Assembly: GCA_038131165.1 (NCBI GenBank)
Contig: JAYPOZ010000006.1
Location: 1 to 64,000, forward strand
Reading direction: 5' to 3'
DNA: 64,000 nucleotides
From: UBA6544 sp038131165
GTDB taxonomy: Bacteria; Pseudomonadota; Alphaproteobacteria; UBA8366
Below, piece by piece: positions 9,432 through 18,328 of this stretch. A program made the translations under genes and the position numbers. Position 1 is the stretch's first letter; every line of letters begins with the position of its first letter. The notes beneath the pieces were generated by a model. It saw only the letters and a list, made by a program, of their open reading frames with translations, ran no database searches and was not told where the DNA came from.

Positions 9432-9980
9432 ATGAGCAAAGCGTTTACCAAAGAGAGCGATGGAGACGAGGACGACAACCCGCCGGAAGCGTCGGAGTCC
9501 CTGCCACCCGGCGCCAAGAACTACATGACCCGGCGCGGGCACGAACAGCTTGTGGCGGAATTGCGGGAGCTGCGCACGAAAGAGCGCCCCAAAGTGGTCG
9601 AGGTGGTCTCCTGGGCCGCGGGGAACGGCGACCGATCCGAGAACGGCGATTACATCTACGGCAAGAAACGGCTCCGCGAGATCGACCGCCGCATCCGATT
9701 CCTGATGAAACGTCTGGATAACGCGGAGATCGTCGATCAAGCGCGCCAGAAGGGCCTGGAACAGGTCTTCTTCGGGGCGACTGTGACCTACGAGACGAGG
9801 CAGGGCGTGGAGAACACGGTCCAGATCGTCGGCGTCGACGAAGCGTGCTCCGAAGACGGACAAGTCAGTTGGATATCGCCCATTGCCCGCGCGCTTCACA
9901 AGGCGAGAGAAGGCGATGTCGTCCTGCTCAAGACGCCAACGGGTATCGAGGAAATCGAGGTCGTACGGATCGAATATTAG
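9432..9980 (+). CDS. greB: Transcription elongation factor GreB
   Basis: GreB rescues backtracked RNA polymerase by stimulating transcript cleavage through the secondary channel. The coiled-coil hairpin includes NYMTRRGHEQLVAELRELR and the acidic tip GDRSENGDYIYGKKRLREID, the GreB-specific sequence. A C-terminal FKBP-like domain follows. The 182-residue protein has an acidic N-terminal extension of ~25 residues (DGDEDDNPPEASES) before the family core. The ATG at 9432, 5 bases after the upstream stop, was chosen over an in-frame ATG at 9357 that would lie inside the MmgE/PrpD gene. Its TAG stop overlaps the stop of the convergent VOC gene. Confidence 0.92.
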   Translation: MSKAFTKESDGDEDDNPPEASESLPPGAKNYMTRRGHEQLVAELRELRTKERPKVVEVVSWAAGNGDRSENGDYIYGKKRLREIDRRIRFLMKRLDNAEIVDQARQKGLEQVFFGATVTYETRQGVENTVQIVGVDEACSEDGQVSWISPIARALHKAREGDVVLLKTPTGIEEIEVVRIEY

Positions 9981-10363
9981 GCGTTACGGTCCACGATCTC
10001 GATGGCGACACCTTCGGGGCCGGTCAGAAAGGCAATCCGCACGCCGGGCCGAATGGTCGTCGGCTCCATGGTGAATTCGGCACCTTTGGCCTTAAGTCCG
10101 GCCACGACCTCGTCGATGCCGTTCACGGTCAGCCCGATGTGGTCCAGTCCCTGATACGGCGATGCCGGCGCCGGCGCCACATCGCTTCCCGCCGGAACCG
10201 GCGCGATAAAGAACATCTGGCCACAGAGGTTCATGTCCAGGCGCGGCTTCCCGTTCTGCTCGGAGCGGATGATCTCGGCATCAAACATCGTTTCGTAAAA
10301 CCCGGCCGTCGCTTCGGGGTCGGGGCTGCGTAAATGGACGGGATCAAAGGTGAATGTAGACAT
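9977..10363 (-). CDS. VOC (glyoxalase/dioxygenase superfamily) protein
   Basis: A 128-residue vicinal-oxygen-chelate protein with two beta-alpha-beta-beta-beta modules. The first starts at DPVHLRSPDPEATAGFYETMF and the second at GLDHIGLTVNGIDEVVAGLK, ending GVAIEIVDRNA. His and Glu residues at the usual metal positions are present, but the substrate is unknown. The start at 10363 gives a complete domain; the longer in-frame ORF back to 10675 only covers the antisense-frame of lolD. It lies 28 bases after lolD and its TAA overlaps the greB stop tail to tail. Confidence 0.85.
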   Translation of the reverse strand: MSTFTFDPVHLRSPDPEATAGFYETMFDAEIIRSEQNGKPRLDMNLCGQMFFIAPVPAGSDVAPAPASPYQGLDHIGLTVNGIDEVVAGLKAKGAEFTMEPTTIRPGVRIAFLTGPEGVAIEIVDRNA

Positions 10364-10391
10364 GCTCGTCTCCGGTATGGGGGCCAATCTC

Positions 10392-11075
10392 TCAGGCGTC
10401 AATGAGTTTTCCGTCTTCCAGGCGAAGCACACGGTCCATGCGTCTCGCCAACTCCATGTTATGTGTGGCGACCAGAGCCCCAAGACCACTGTCCCGCACC
10501 AATCCTTCAAGCAACCCGAAGACGGCATCGGCGGTTTGCGTGTCGAGATTTCCGGTCGGCTCGTCGGCCAGCAACAAAGAGGGAGCGTTCGCAAGCGCGC
10601 GGGCAATAGCGACCCGTTGCTGCTCGCCACCGGAAAGCCGGGCGGGTCGATGCGAGGCCCGCGCTGACAGGCCAACGGCGTCTATCAATTCCGCCGCGGA
10701 GGCTCTGGCCGCCCCCTTCCCCGCTCCCACTATCATCCTGGGAATCATGACATTTTCTAGCGCCGAGAATTCCGGCAACAAGTGATGGAATTGATAGACG
10801 AAGCCGATTTCGGTGCGCCGCAGCAAGGTCCGCGCGTCATCGGATAAGCCGGCACATGACTGGCCGCCGATCCGGATACTACCAGCGTCCGGATATTCCA
10901 GCAGGCCCGCGACATGCAGTAGTGTCGATTTACCGGCGCCGGACGGCCCGACCAAGGCCACGAACTCTCCGGGCGCGATCGAGAGATCGACACCTTTGAG
11001 GACATGCAGTCGTTCTTCCGCCTGTTGGTAGACACGCTCCACGGCATCGAGTGTAAGAACAGCGTCGCTACTCAT
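10392..11075 (-). CDS. lolD: Lipoprotein-releasing ABC transporter ATPase LolD
   Basis: LolD powers extraction of outer-membrane-bound lipoproteins from the inner membrane to LolA. The 227-residue single ABC domain has Walker A GPSGAGKSTLLH near residue 42, a Q-loop, the signature LSGGEQQRVAIARAL, and Walker B LLLADEPTGNLD, with the switch His in VATHNMEL. It overlaps the upstream lolC/E gene by 8 bases, so the two are translationally coupled. Confidence 0.95.
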   Translation of the reverse strand: MSSDAVLTLDAVERVYQQAEERLHVLKGVDLSIAPGEFVALVGPSGAGKSTLLHVAGLLEYPDAGSIRIGGQSCAGLSDDARTLLRRTEIGFVYQFHHLLPEFSALENVMIPRMIVGAGKGAARASAAELIDAVGLSARASHRPARLSGGEQQRVAIARALANAPSLLLADEPTGNLDTQTADAVFGLLEGLVRDSGLGALVATHNMELARRMDRVLRLEDGKLIDA

Positions 11076-12315
11076 ATCGGAGGGCTTCCACCGGATCGAG
11101 ACGACCTGCCCGCCATGCAGGGTAGAGCGATGCCAGAAAGGACAGCGCCAGCGCCATCAGAATTACCATCACCACTTCATTCGGATCGATCTTGGCGGGG
11201 AGCTGCGACAGAAAATAAATCTCGGCCTGAAACAGGTCGACGCCGGCCAGGCTTTGGATACCTTGCCGGATCGTCTCTATATTGGTCGAAAAAGCAATGC
11301 CGAGGATGCTGCCGGCAATGGTGCCGATCACGCCGACGCTGGCCCCGGTGACGAAGAAGATGCGCAGGATCATCCCGCGCGTCGCTCCCATGGTACGCAG
11401 GATGGCGATGCCCTTTCCCTTGTCGTTTACCAGCATGACCTGGCTCGAGATGATGTTGAACGCCGCGACCAAGATGATCAGGGTTAGGATCAGAAACATC
11501 ACATTCCGTTCGACCTTGAGTGCGGTGAAGAAGCTGGAATTCACCTGACGCCAGTCCCGGATCCAAACGGCTGGTCCCGTCGCCGCGAATATATCCGCCC
11601 GTGCGCGGTCGATCTTATCGGCATGCTCGGCGGTCACCTCGATATGCGACACGCCCTCCTTTTGCCGGAAGAACGCCTGTGCGGCCGACAAGGGCATAAA
11701 GACGAAACTCGAATCGTATTCCGACATGCCGACTTCGAAGATACCCGCGACCTGGTACGCTTTCATCCGCGGCATGGTACCGAAGGCCGTCGTCGTCCCG
11801 CGCGGTGCGATGAAGGTCAGATTGTCGCCAACGCGCAGGCGGAACTTCCGTGCCATGCGGCTTCCGATCAGAACTCCCGAGCCGTTATCGAACTTGTCCA
11901 GGGAGCCCGCCCGAATGCTTTCCGAGAGCAACCTCTTTTTCTTGATATCCGAGGCTCTCATGCCGCGCGCAATGGCGCCCGTGGAAACGTTGTTGGCGCT
12001 TAACAGCAGCTGTCCCTCGACGACCGGCGCCGCACTTACAACATTCGCGATGGTTCGAATCTTCGACACGATTTCGTCATAGTCCCGCAGCGAGCCGCGC
12101 GGCGCCGAGACTTCGAGGTGCCCGTTCAATCCCAGGATACGGTCCAGCAGCTCGGCTCGAAATCCGTTCATCACCGACATGACGATGATCAGCGTCGCGA
12201 CCCCCAGCATGATGCCCAGAAGCGAAAACCAGGCGACGATGGAAATAAACCCTTCCTGACGCTTGGCGCGCAGATAGCGAAAAGCCATCAACCGTTCGAA
12301 GGCGGAGAACACCAA
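11068..12315 (-). CDS. lolC: Lipoprotein-releasing ABC transporter permease LolC/LolE
   Basis: Membrane subunit of the Lol exporter, 415 residues. It has one transmembrane segment near the N-terminus (FISIVAWFSLLGIMLGVATL), a large periplasmic MacB-like domain (~45-270) and three C-terminal transmembrane segments with FtsX-type sequence MGATRGMILRIFFVTGASVG. Alphaproteobacteria usually have one LolC/E protein acting as a homodimer, so a separate LolE partner is not expected. It starts 1 base after the proS stop and overlaps lolD. Confidence 0.93.
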   Translation of the reverse strand: MVFSAFERLMAFRYLRAKRQEGFISIVAWFSLLGIMLGVATLIIVMSVMNGFRAELLDRILGLNGHLEVSAPRGSLRDYDEIVSKIRTIANVVSAAPVVEGQLLLSANNVSTGAIARGMRASDIKKKRLLSESIRAGSLDKFDNGSGVLIGSRMARKFRLRVGDNLTFIAPRGTTTAFGTMPRMKAYQVAGIFEVGMSEYDSSFVFMPLSAAQAFFRQKEGVSHIEVTAEHADKIDRARADIFAATGPAVWIRDWRQVNSSFFTALKVERNVMFLILTLIILVAAFNIISSQVMLVNDKGKGIAILRTMGATRGMILRIFFVTGASVGVIGTIAGSILGIAFSTNIETIRQGIQSLAGVDLFQAEIYFLSQLPAKIDPNEVVMVILMALALSFLASLYPAWRAGRLDPVEALRYE

Positions 12316-12316
12316 T

Positions 12317-13666
12317 CTATCCCGCGATGCGGTTCAGGGCGGCGTCGACGCTCAGCTCTTCACGTTCGCCGGTCTTGCGGTTCTTCACCTCGACAACGCC
12401 GTTCTTCAAACCGCGCGGGCCGACGATCAACTGCCAAGGCAATCCAATCAGGTCCATTTCCGAAAATTTAACACCGGCACGCTCGTCCCGGTCGTCGTAG
12501 AGGACTTCCGTGCCGTTCGAGCCAAGTTTCGCGAAGATATCATCGCAGGCCCGCTCGCACGCGTCGTCGCCGGCTCGAAGGTTTATCAGCCCGACCTTGA
12601 AGGGGGCCACCGCATCCGGCCAAACGATGCCTTCATCGTCGTGACAGGCTTCGATTACGCCGCCGACCAGGCGAGAAACACCGACACCATATGAGCCCAT
12701 CTGCACGGGGACATCGACGCCCTCGCTTGTCGTCACGACGGCGCCAAGGGGTTTCGAGTACTTATCTCCAAAGAAGAAAATATGGCCGACCTCGATGCCG
12801 CGCGCACTGACCTGCTTGTCCTCGGGCACTTCCTTCGCGAAACGATCCGCGTCGTGCATCTCGTCCGTGGCCGCATAAAGGCTGGTCCAACGGTCCACGT
12901 AGCCTTGAATGTTCGCCGCCGACTGAAAATCCACGTTCTCTCCGAGAATATCGTAGTCGAGCAATTCCTGATGGCAAAAAACTTCGCTCTCGCCCGTCTC
13001 CGCGAGGATGATGAACTCGTGGCTCATATCGCCGCCGATGGGCCCTGTATCGGCGCGCATCGGAATGGCCTTGAGTCCCATGCGGGCGAATGTCCGCAAA
13101 TAAGCGACAAACATCTTGTTGTATGCGATATGCCCCGCCTCGGCGTCGACGTCGAACGAATAGGCGTCCTTCATGAAGAATTCGCGCCCGCGCATGACGC
13201 CAAACCGGGGGCGCACCTCGTCGCGAAACTTCCACTGGATATGATAGAGGTTCAGGGGCAGATCGCGATAGCTGCGCACGGACGCGGCAAAAATCTCGGT
13301 AATCAATTCCTCGTTGGTGGGACCATAGAGCATGTCGCGTTCGTGGCGGTCCTTGATCCGCAGCATCTCCTTGCCGTAATCGTCGTATCGGCCGGACTGC
13401 CGCCAAAGGTCGGCCGACTGGATCGTCGGCATCAGGAGCTCCTGTGCGCCGCTGCGGTTCTGTTCCTCGCGTACGATCTGCTCGATCTTCTTCAGAACCC
13501 GGTATCCCATGGGTAACCAAGAATAGATCCCGGCACTGGCCTGACGCACCATGCCTGCGCGAAGCATATAGCGATGTGAGACGATCTGCGCCTCTTGCGG
13601 CGTCTCCTTCAATGTCGGCAAGAAGTATTGCGACAAGCGGATCGCGTTACTCGTATCGGTACTCAT
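12317..13666 (-). CDS. proS: Prolyl-tRNA synthetase, short alphaproteobacterial form
   Basis: Class II synthetase charging tRNA-Pro. The 449-residue protein has motif 2 around RPRFGVMRGREFFMKDAYSF and motif 3 GSYGVGVSRLVGGVIE, then a C-terminal anticodon-binding domain. It is ~120 residues shorter than E. coli ProS because the editing insertion between motifs 2 and 3 is almost absent, as known for alphaproteobacterial enzymes, which rely on free-standing editing proteins. The start at 13666 (MSTDTSNAIRLSQYF) matches family starts; an upstream in-frame start at 13699 would add 11 residues. It heads proS-lolC/E-lolD. Confidence 0.95.
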   Translation of the reverse strand: MSTDTSNAIRLSQYFLPTLKETPQEAQIVSHRYMLRAGMVRQASAGIYSWLPMGYRVLKKIEQIVREEQNRSGAQELLMPTIQSADLWRQSGRYDDYGKEMLRIKDRHERDMLYGPTNEELITEIFAASVRSYRDLPLNLYHIQWKFRDEVRPRFGVMRGREFFMKDAYSFDVDAEAGHIAYNKMFVAYLRTFARMGLKAIPMRADTGPIGGDMSHEFIILAETGESEVFCHQELLDYDILGENVDFQSAANIQGYVDRWTSLYAATDEMHDADRFAKEVPEDKQVSARGIEVGHIFFFGDKYSKPLGAVVTTSEGVDVPVQMGSYGVGVSRLVGGVIEACHDDEGIVWPDAVAPFKVGLINLRAGDDACERACDDIFAKLGSNGTEVLYDDRDERAGVKFSEMDLIGLPWQLIVGPRGLKNGVVEVKNRKTGEREELSVDAALNRIAG

Positions 13667-13787
13667 CTTGGATTCGGACCTCGCTTGAAAGACCGCCACC
13701 GACAGTCGTGGCTCAATGCGGCGCCAATCTAGGAAACGCGCCGTCGCTTGTCCATCAGATCACGACATCAAGTAGAGATTCTGCCGC

Positions 13788-14198
13788 TTAGCGGCTGGCG
13801 GCTCGGCACTTCTTCGCAAGCTCCGCCAACGCCTTGTCGTTCATCGGTTCGCCGTTGAATGTAAAACTGTCCTTGCCGATATCATACTTCACGCGGCCGA
13901 CACTGGCCGACGTCTCGCCGAAACGTGTCGCCGAAGATCCCTTCAGCGGATTGAAGGCGATATCGAACTCCACTGTGGACGGCAGCTTTAGCTTCGTCCC
14001 GGAATCGAGATCGGCACCGACCACCTTGCGGCCACGGACATCGACTCCCGGTTTATAATTCACATCTGCCGCCGCCTGATGTTCGATCAAGCGCTTGCAG
14101 TCGCGGGCGGATAATTTGACCTTGGTCTCCGCAGCGTTGGCGTCCCCCACGGCCATTACCACCGCCAACGCCAAACCAAATGTAAAACCCTTATGCAT
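13788..14198 (-). CDS. Small secreted protein of unknown function
   Basis: A 136-residue protein with a classic signal peptide (MHKGFTFGLALAVVMAVG then cleavage after DANA), so it should be periplasmic. The mature part is ~113 residues with two widely spaced Cys (near residues 34 and 131) that could form a disulfide. It has alternating hydrophobic strands such as STVEFDIAFNPL and VGRVKYDIGKDSFTFNGEP, suggesting a beta-rich fold. I do not recognise the family. It lies between proS and a divergent permease gene, with only 61 bases to the latter. Confidence 0.75.
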   Translation of the reverse strand: MHKGFTFGLALAVVMAVGDANAAETKVKLSARDCKRLIEHQAAADVNYKPGVDVRGRKVVGADLDSGTKLKLPSTVEFDIAFNPLKGSSATRFGETSASVGRVKYDIGKDSFTFNGEPMNDKALAELAKKCRAASR

Positions 14199-14259
14199 GG
14201 ATTTATTTTAGCAGCTTCTGTGTCAATAAACCATCAAACAAGAGCCCGGGGAGGCAATT

Positions 14260-15555
14260 TTGCAGGCGCTTGAGAATCATTTCGCATTAGCGGAAAACGG
14301 CACGACCATCGGCCGAGAGGTCCTCGCCGGTTTAACGACGTTCCTTACCATGGCGTATATCGTATTCGTCAATCCGGCCATCTTGGCGGACGCCGGGATC
14401 GATCGCGATGCCGCTTTCGTTGCGACCTGCCTGGCGGCGGCGTTCGGCAGCCTGCTAATGGGGCTGCTCGCCAACTATCCCGTCGCCTTGGCCCCCGGGA
14501 TGGGCCTGAACGCCTTCTTCAGTTACACGGTCGTGGCGCAGATGGGGCACAGTTGGGAGACGGCTCTCGGTATCGTGTTCCTCTCGGGCCTGATATTCCT
14601 GGCATTGAGCGTCCTTCCAGTGCGGGAATGGATCGTCAATTCGATACCCCCGGCTCTGAAAATGGCCATTTCCGCCGGCATCGGGATGTTCCTGGCCATC
14701 ATCGCCCTGCGCAATGCCGGTATTGTCGTCGACAGTCCAGCGACCCTGCTGCAGCTCGGAGATCTAGGAGCATCGTCCGCTCTGCTCGCGGCGGCGGGAT
14801 TTTTCGCGATGGTGGCATTGGACAGGCTGAAGGTTCCCGGTGCCATCCTGATCGCGATCCTGGGCGTGACGGTGGCCTCGATCGTCCTTGGGCTCGGTGC
14901 CTTCTCTGGCGTCATAGCGGCGCCTCCAAGCCTCGCGCCGACCTTCCTGAAACTCGATCTGAGCTCGGCCCTGGAACTTGGCCTGATATCCGTGGTCTTT
15001 GCGTTTCTTTTTGTGGACCTTTTCGATACCGCCGGAACACTGGTTGGCGTGGCTCATCGGGCCGGTTTGTTGGACGCTCAAGGCCGTCTTCCCAGATTAC
15101 GGCGTGCGTTGCTCGCGGACAGTCTGGCGACAATCGCGGGCGCAGCGATCGGAACGTCGACCACGACCAGCTATATCGAAAGCGCCGCCGGTATCCGGGC
15201 GGGCGGGCGCACGGGTCTCACGGCCGTTACTGTCGCAGCGCTCTTCCTATGTGCCCTGATTTTCGCCCCCCTGGCCGGCAGCGTTCCGCCTTACGCCACG
15301 GCGCCTGCTCTCTTATTCGTTGCGTGCATGATGACGCGCGGGCTTTCCGAGATTAACTGGGAGGATGTCACTGACTATGTCCCGGCAGTCGTCACGGCGC
15401 TGGCCATGCCGCTCACCTTTTCCATCTCAACTGGAATTGGCATTGGATTTATTACCTACGCGGCGGTGAAAATCCTCAGCGGCCGTTGGAGAGATGCGAG
15501 CCCGGCGATCATGTTCCTGGCCGGTGCATTCGTCCTTAAATTCGCATTCTTCTGA
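14260..15555 (+). CDS. NCS2 family permease, AzgA-like (purine base transporter)
   Basis: A 431-residue integral membrane protein of the nucleobase-cation symporter-2 family, AzgA subgroup, typically importing adenine, guanine or hypoxanthine with protons. It has about 12-14 hydrophobic segments, the early FLTMAYIVFVNPAILADAG signature of the AzgA branch, VDLFDTAGTLVGVAHRAGLL in the middle and GTSTTTSYIESAAGIRAGGR, a conserved substrate-site region. The start is TTG at 14260, supported by GGGGAGG ending ~6 bases upstream and no suitable ATG. It is monocistronic, followed by a bidirectional terminator. Confidence 0.9.
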   Translation: MQALENHFALAENGTTIGREVLAGLTTFLTMAYIVFVNPAILADAGIDRDAAFVATCLAAAFGSLLMGLLANYPVALAPGMGLNAFFSYTVVAQMGHSWETALGIVFLSGLIFLALSVLPVREWIVNSIPPALKMAISAGIGMFLAIIALRNAGIVVDSPATLLQLGDLGASSALLAAAGFFAMVALDRLKVPGAILIAILGVTVASIVLGLGAFSGVIAAPPSLAPTFLKLDLSSALELGLISVVFAFLFVDLFDTAGTLVGVAHRAGLLDAQGRLPRLRRALLADSLATIAGAAIGTSTTTSYIESAAGIRAGGRTGLTAVTVAALFLCALIFAPLAGSVPPYATAPALLFVACMMTRGLSEINWEDVTDYVPAVVTALAMPLTFSISTGIGIGFITYAAVKILSGRWRDASPAIMFLAGAFVLKFAFF

Positions 15556-15959
15556 ACCTCAAACAGAATGCTTGGGAGGTGCGTCTCAACGATGAAAAAA
15601 TGAGTGACGAGCCAGAATTCATCGCATACACTCCCGCCTGAATAAAAAACGCACCAAATTGCAGTGCGGCCCGAGTCTGGGGAGGGAGTTCGCAGGACCT
15701 TGGGAGATCGGATTTAGCAAGATCAAAAAATCTCAGGTTGCGAGCTAATTTTTTAAATTAAAAAGGCGAGAACTCAGGTTCTTGCCTCTTTTTTTGCCCG
15801 CTTTCCGGCCGGAATTCAGCACACACGGCCGTCCCCTTTCATCAATACAGATTTCAAAGCATTAGCCGCCCGTTCTGACTTTCGTGGCCGGGATACTGCA
15901 ACGATGCGTTGCGAAGGGCCCTTTGAGCGGGCCGCCTCGCAATCGCTCGTCGGGTTCGG
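15556..15959. other. Intergenic region between convergent genes
   Basis: About 400 bases between the permease stop and the end of the ThDP enzyme gene. I see no convincing coding sequence. It is AT-richer than its surroundings at 15700-15765, and its only clear structure is the hairpin terminator at 15764-15795. Confidence 0.6.
15764..15795 (+). terminator. Bidirectional intrinsic terminator
   Basis: AGGCGAGAAC (15764-15773), loop TCAG, then GTTCTTGCCT (15778-15787) pair over 10 bases with one G-U. The stem is followed by CTTTTTTT on the plus strand and preceded by AAAA, so it can terminate both the permease and the converging minus-strand transcript. Confidence 0.85.
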
Positions 15960-17612
15960 CTAGCTGGCGCGCAGTTCGGCGATCGTGTTCTTGGCGTCCA
16001 CGTTCTCCAGGCTCGTGCGAGCTTCCACGATCACCGGCACGTCGGCGCTCATGGCTTCCTTCATCACCGCCTCGGCGTCTTCCGGACGCTCGATCACCAA
16101 CCCCTTTGCACCGAAGGCTTGGGCAAGGACGGTAAAATCGGGATTTACCAGGTCCGTCGCATGTGGACGGCCGGGATAGAAGGTCTCCTGATGGAAACGA
16201 ATGGTGCCATAGGCGTTGTTGTTCGAAATCACGATGCAGAGGTTCTTGACCCCGCACGCCATGGCCGTCGCCAGCTCGTAACCGGACATCAGCGCGCCAC
16301 CGTCTCCCACAACCGCGACGATTCGGCGTTCCGGATAACGTATGGCCGCCGCGACCGCCGCAGGGATGCTCATGCCCATTGCGCCGCATTCGGACCCCAG
16401 CAGATTTTGCGTCGCTTTGAAAGGATACTTGTGATGCAGCCAGCTTGAGAAACTGCCCGCGTCGACCGTGATAACGGCATCGTCCGGGACGGTGGATTTC
16501 ATCGCCTCGATGACGTGACCGAAGTCGAGGCCGTCTTCCGCCGAGCGAGAGGGGGAGTTAGCGAAGTCGGTGTAGCCCTTATGAGCCTTTTCGATCCAGG
16601 CACGGCGCGCGGCGCTCATTTCGGGAGCGTTCTGTGCCGCCAACGCCTCCAAGAATGCTCCGGAATCAGAGACGATTCCGAAGTCGACATCGAAATCCCG
16701 CCCGATCGGCGCCTCATCGGGATAAACATGGATGACCCGTTGAGAAGCGGCGGGAATCCGCTCGCCCATTGTTGCCATTCCTGTGCCCATCTTGGTGCCG
16801 ACGGCGATGATAAGGTCGGCTTCCTGCGCCGTTGCCACCACGCCGGCAGGTGGGCGGATGCCGAGTTCACCGCCATAGTGCGGATGCTCGTTCGGAAAGA
16901 CGTCCTGATGGACATATGTCGGCAGGACGGGAATACCCCACGCTTCGCTGGCCGCGAGCAGCGCCCGTCTGGCCTCGGCGCTGTCGACCCGACCGCCAAC
17001 GATCATGACGGGGCGCTCCGCTTTAGCGATCTGATCCGCAACATATGCAGCATCGCCGTCATTGGGACGCGCGGTCGTGGATTTGCGCCGGGAGACGGTT
17101 GCCGCATTCGATTCTGCGGCCAGAACGTCGGTCGGGAGCGAGACGACGACCGGCCCCGGCGTGCCGCTTTCGGCAATCCGGATGGCACGTGCGATGGTCT
17201 CTCCGATGCGGTCGGGAATATCGACTTCCTCGACGGACTTCGCCATATCGGAAAAGGTCTTGTTGTAGTTGATCTCCTGTGGAGAGCGCTTGCCGATCTT
17301 CCCGGTACTGACTTGCCCCAGCAAGAGCACCAGCGGGAACGAGCCCTGCTCCGCCGAATGAGCGGCAATCGAAGCGTTGGTGGCACCGGGACCGCGGCTG
17401 GCGAGGACGACACCGGCCCGCCCCGTGAGCTTTGCATCGGCCAAAGCCATCCAGGCGGCACCGCCTTCGTGGCGGCATGTCACGAGATCGAGAACGGGAT
17501 CGCCGTGCAGCGCATCCATGACCGCGAGATAACTTTCGCCGGGGACACAGAAAGCGCGATCGATACCGTGAGCGACAAGCGTGTCGACCAAAACCTTTGC
17601 AGCCGTTTTCAT
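15960..17612 (-). CDS. Thiamine-diphosphate-dependent enzyme, acetolactate synthase-like
   Basis: A 550-residue three-domain ThDP enzyme: N-terminal pyrimidine-binding domain with the catalytic Glu in CRHEGGAAWMA (~residue 49), a central domain (VMIVGGRVDSAEARR region) and a C-terminal pyrophosphate-binding domain with GDGGALMSGYELAT...NNNAYG (~residues 430-460). The substrate could be acetolactate-type, oxalyl-CoA, benzoylformate or sulfopyruvate; sequence alone does not decide. There is no ilvN regulatory subunit next to it, which argues against the biosynthetic enzyme. It lies between the core DUF1467 gene and the NCS2 permease in what looks like inserted material. Confidence 0.85.
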   Translation of the reverse strand: MKTAAKVLVDTLVAHGIDRAFCVPGESYLAVMDALHGDPVLDLVTCRHEGGAAWMALADAKLTGRAGVVLASRGPGATNASIAAHSAEQGSFPLVLLLGQVSTGKIGKRSPQEINYNKTFSDMAKSVEEVDIPDRIGETIARAIRIAESGTPGPVVVSLPTDVLAAESNAATVSRRKSTTARPNDGDAAYVADQIAKAERPVMIVGGRVDSAEARRALLAASEAWGIPVLPTYVHQDVFPNEHPHYGGELGIRPPAGVVATAQEADLIIAVGTKMGTGMATMGERIPAASQRVIHVYPDEAPIGRDFDVDFGIVSDSGAFLEALAAQNAPEMSAARRAWIEKAHKGYTDFANSPSRSAEDGLDFGHVIEAMKSTVPDDAVITVDAGSFSSWLHHKYPFKATQNLLGSECGAMGMSIPAAVAAAIRYPERRIVAVVGDGGALMSGYELATAMACGVKNLCIVISNNNAYGTIRFHQETFYPGRPHATDLVNPDFTVLAQAFGAKGLVIERPEDAEAVMKEAMSADVPVIVEARTSLENVDAKNTIAELRAS

Positions 17613-17661
17613 GTAACGTTTCCTTCCCGATTGATATTGTCGCCCACCCTCTGTCGAGCGG

Positions 17662-17898
17662 TTAACTGACTCTGAAGTTTATTAGTCCGGCGTCGACCAC
17701 GAACCAGATGATTGTGACGATTACCGCTGCGATTCCAGCCGTAATCAATGCCTTCAGAGCGAGACGCGGATTCGCGGGCGCGCTCGTCGCATGGCCAATT
17801 TCCGGATCCTCCGACGGTCGGTTGCCCCATGGCAGCACGCAAAAGAACACCAGCCACCAAACGATGACATAGACGAGTGTGCCTGAAATCCATCCCAT
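17662..17898 (-). CDS. DUF1467 family membrane protein
   Basis: A 78-residue protein with two transmembrane helices (about residues 5-24 and 49-69) separated by a short polar loop carrying LPWGNRP, the hallmark of this alphaproteobacterial family. The function is unknown. It stands 12 bases after mce, at the end of the nuo-birA-coaX-rnj-mce block, and in related genomes usually immediately precedes proS. Here about 4 kb of other genes intervene. Confidence 0.85.
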   Translation of the reverse strand: MGWISGTLVYVIVWWLVFFCVLPWGNRPSEDPEIGHATSAPANPRLALKALITAGIAAVIVTIIWFVVDAGLINFRVS

Positions 17899-17910
17899 TC
17901 GGGCGCGCTC

Positions 17911-18315
17911 CTACGCTTGCTCGAGTTCGATCAGTGTCCCCGCAAAGTCTTTCGGGTGCAGGAAAATGACCGGTTTGTTGTGTGCGCCGATACTGGGCTC
18001 GCCCTCTCCCAGGACGCGCATGCCATTGCTTTCCAGGCGGTCGCGCGCCGCGTAGATATCGTCCACTTCATAGCAGATGTGATGAATACCACCTCCCGGA
18101 TTCCGTTCGAGGAATTTGGCAATGGGTGAATCGTCGCCAAGCGGATGAAGGAGTTCGAGCTTCGTGTTCGGCAACTCGACGAAAACCGTCGTCACGCCAT
18201 GGGACGGAAGATCCAACGGCTCGGAGACCGTTGCTCCCATGGTGTCTCGATAGCATGCAGTCGCGGCCCCAAGGTCCGGGACGGCGATTGCGACATGGTT
18301 CAACCGGCCAATCAT
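17911..18315 (-). CDS. mce: Methylmalonyl-CoA epimerase
   Basis: This 134-residue VOC-fold enzyme interconverts (2S)- and (2R)-methylmalonyl-CoA in propionyl-CoA assimilation. Metal ligands are visible as His in LNHVAIAVPDL, His in GGGIHHICYEVDD and Glu in GTLIELEQA; ELLHPLGDDSPIAKFLERN is the family core motif. It lies 13 bases after rnj. No mutase or carboxylase gene is in the window. Confidence 0.93.
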   Translation of the reverse strand: MIGRLNHVAIAVPDLGAATACYRDTMGATVSEPLDLPSHGVTTVFVELPNTKLELLHPLGDDSPIAKFLERNPGGGIHHICYEVDDIYAARDRLESNGMRVLGEGEPSIGAHNKPVIFLHPKDFAGTLIELEQA

Positions 18316-18328
18316 CTGAGTAACTCCC

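Noticed and set aside
10364..10675. Upstream extension of the VOC frame
   Set aside because: The extra 104 residues only re-read lolD in another frame; the domain starts at 10363.
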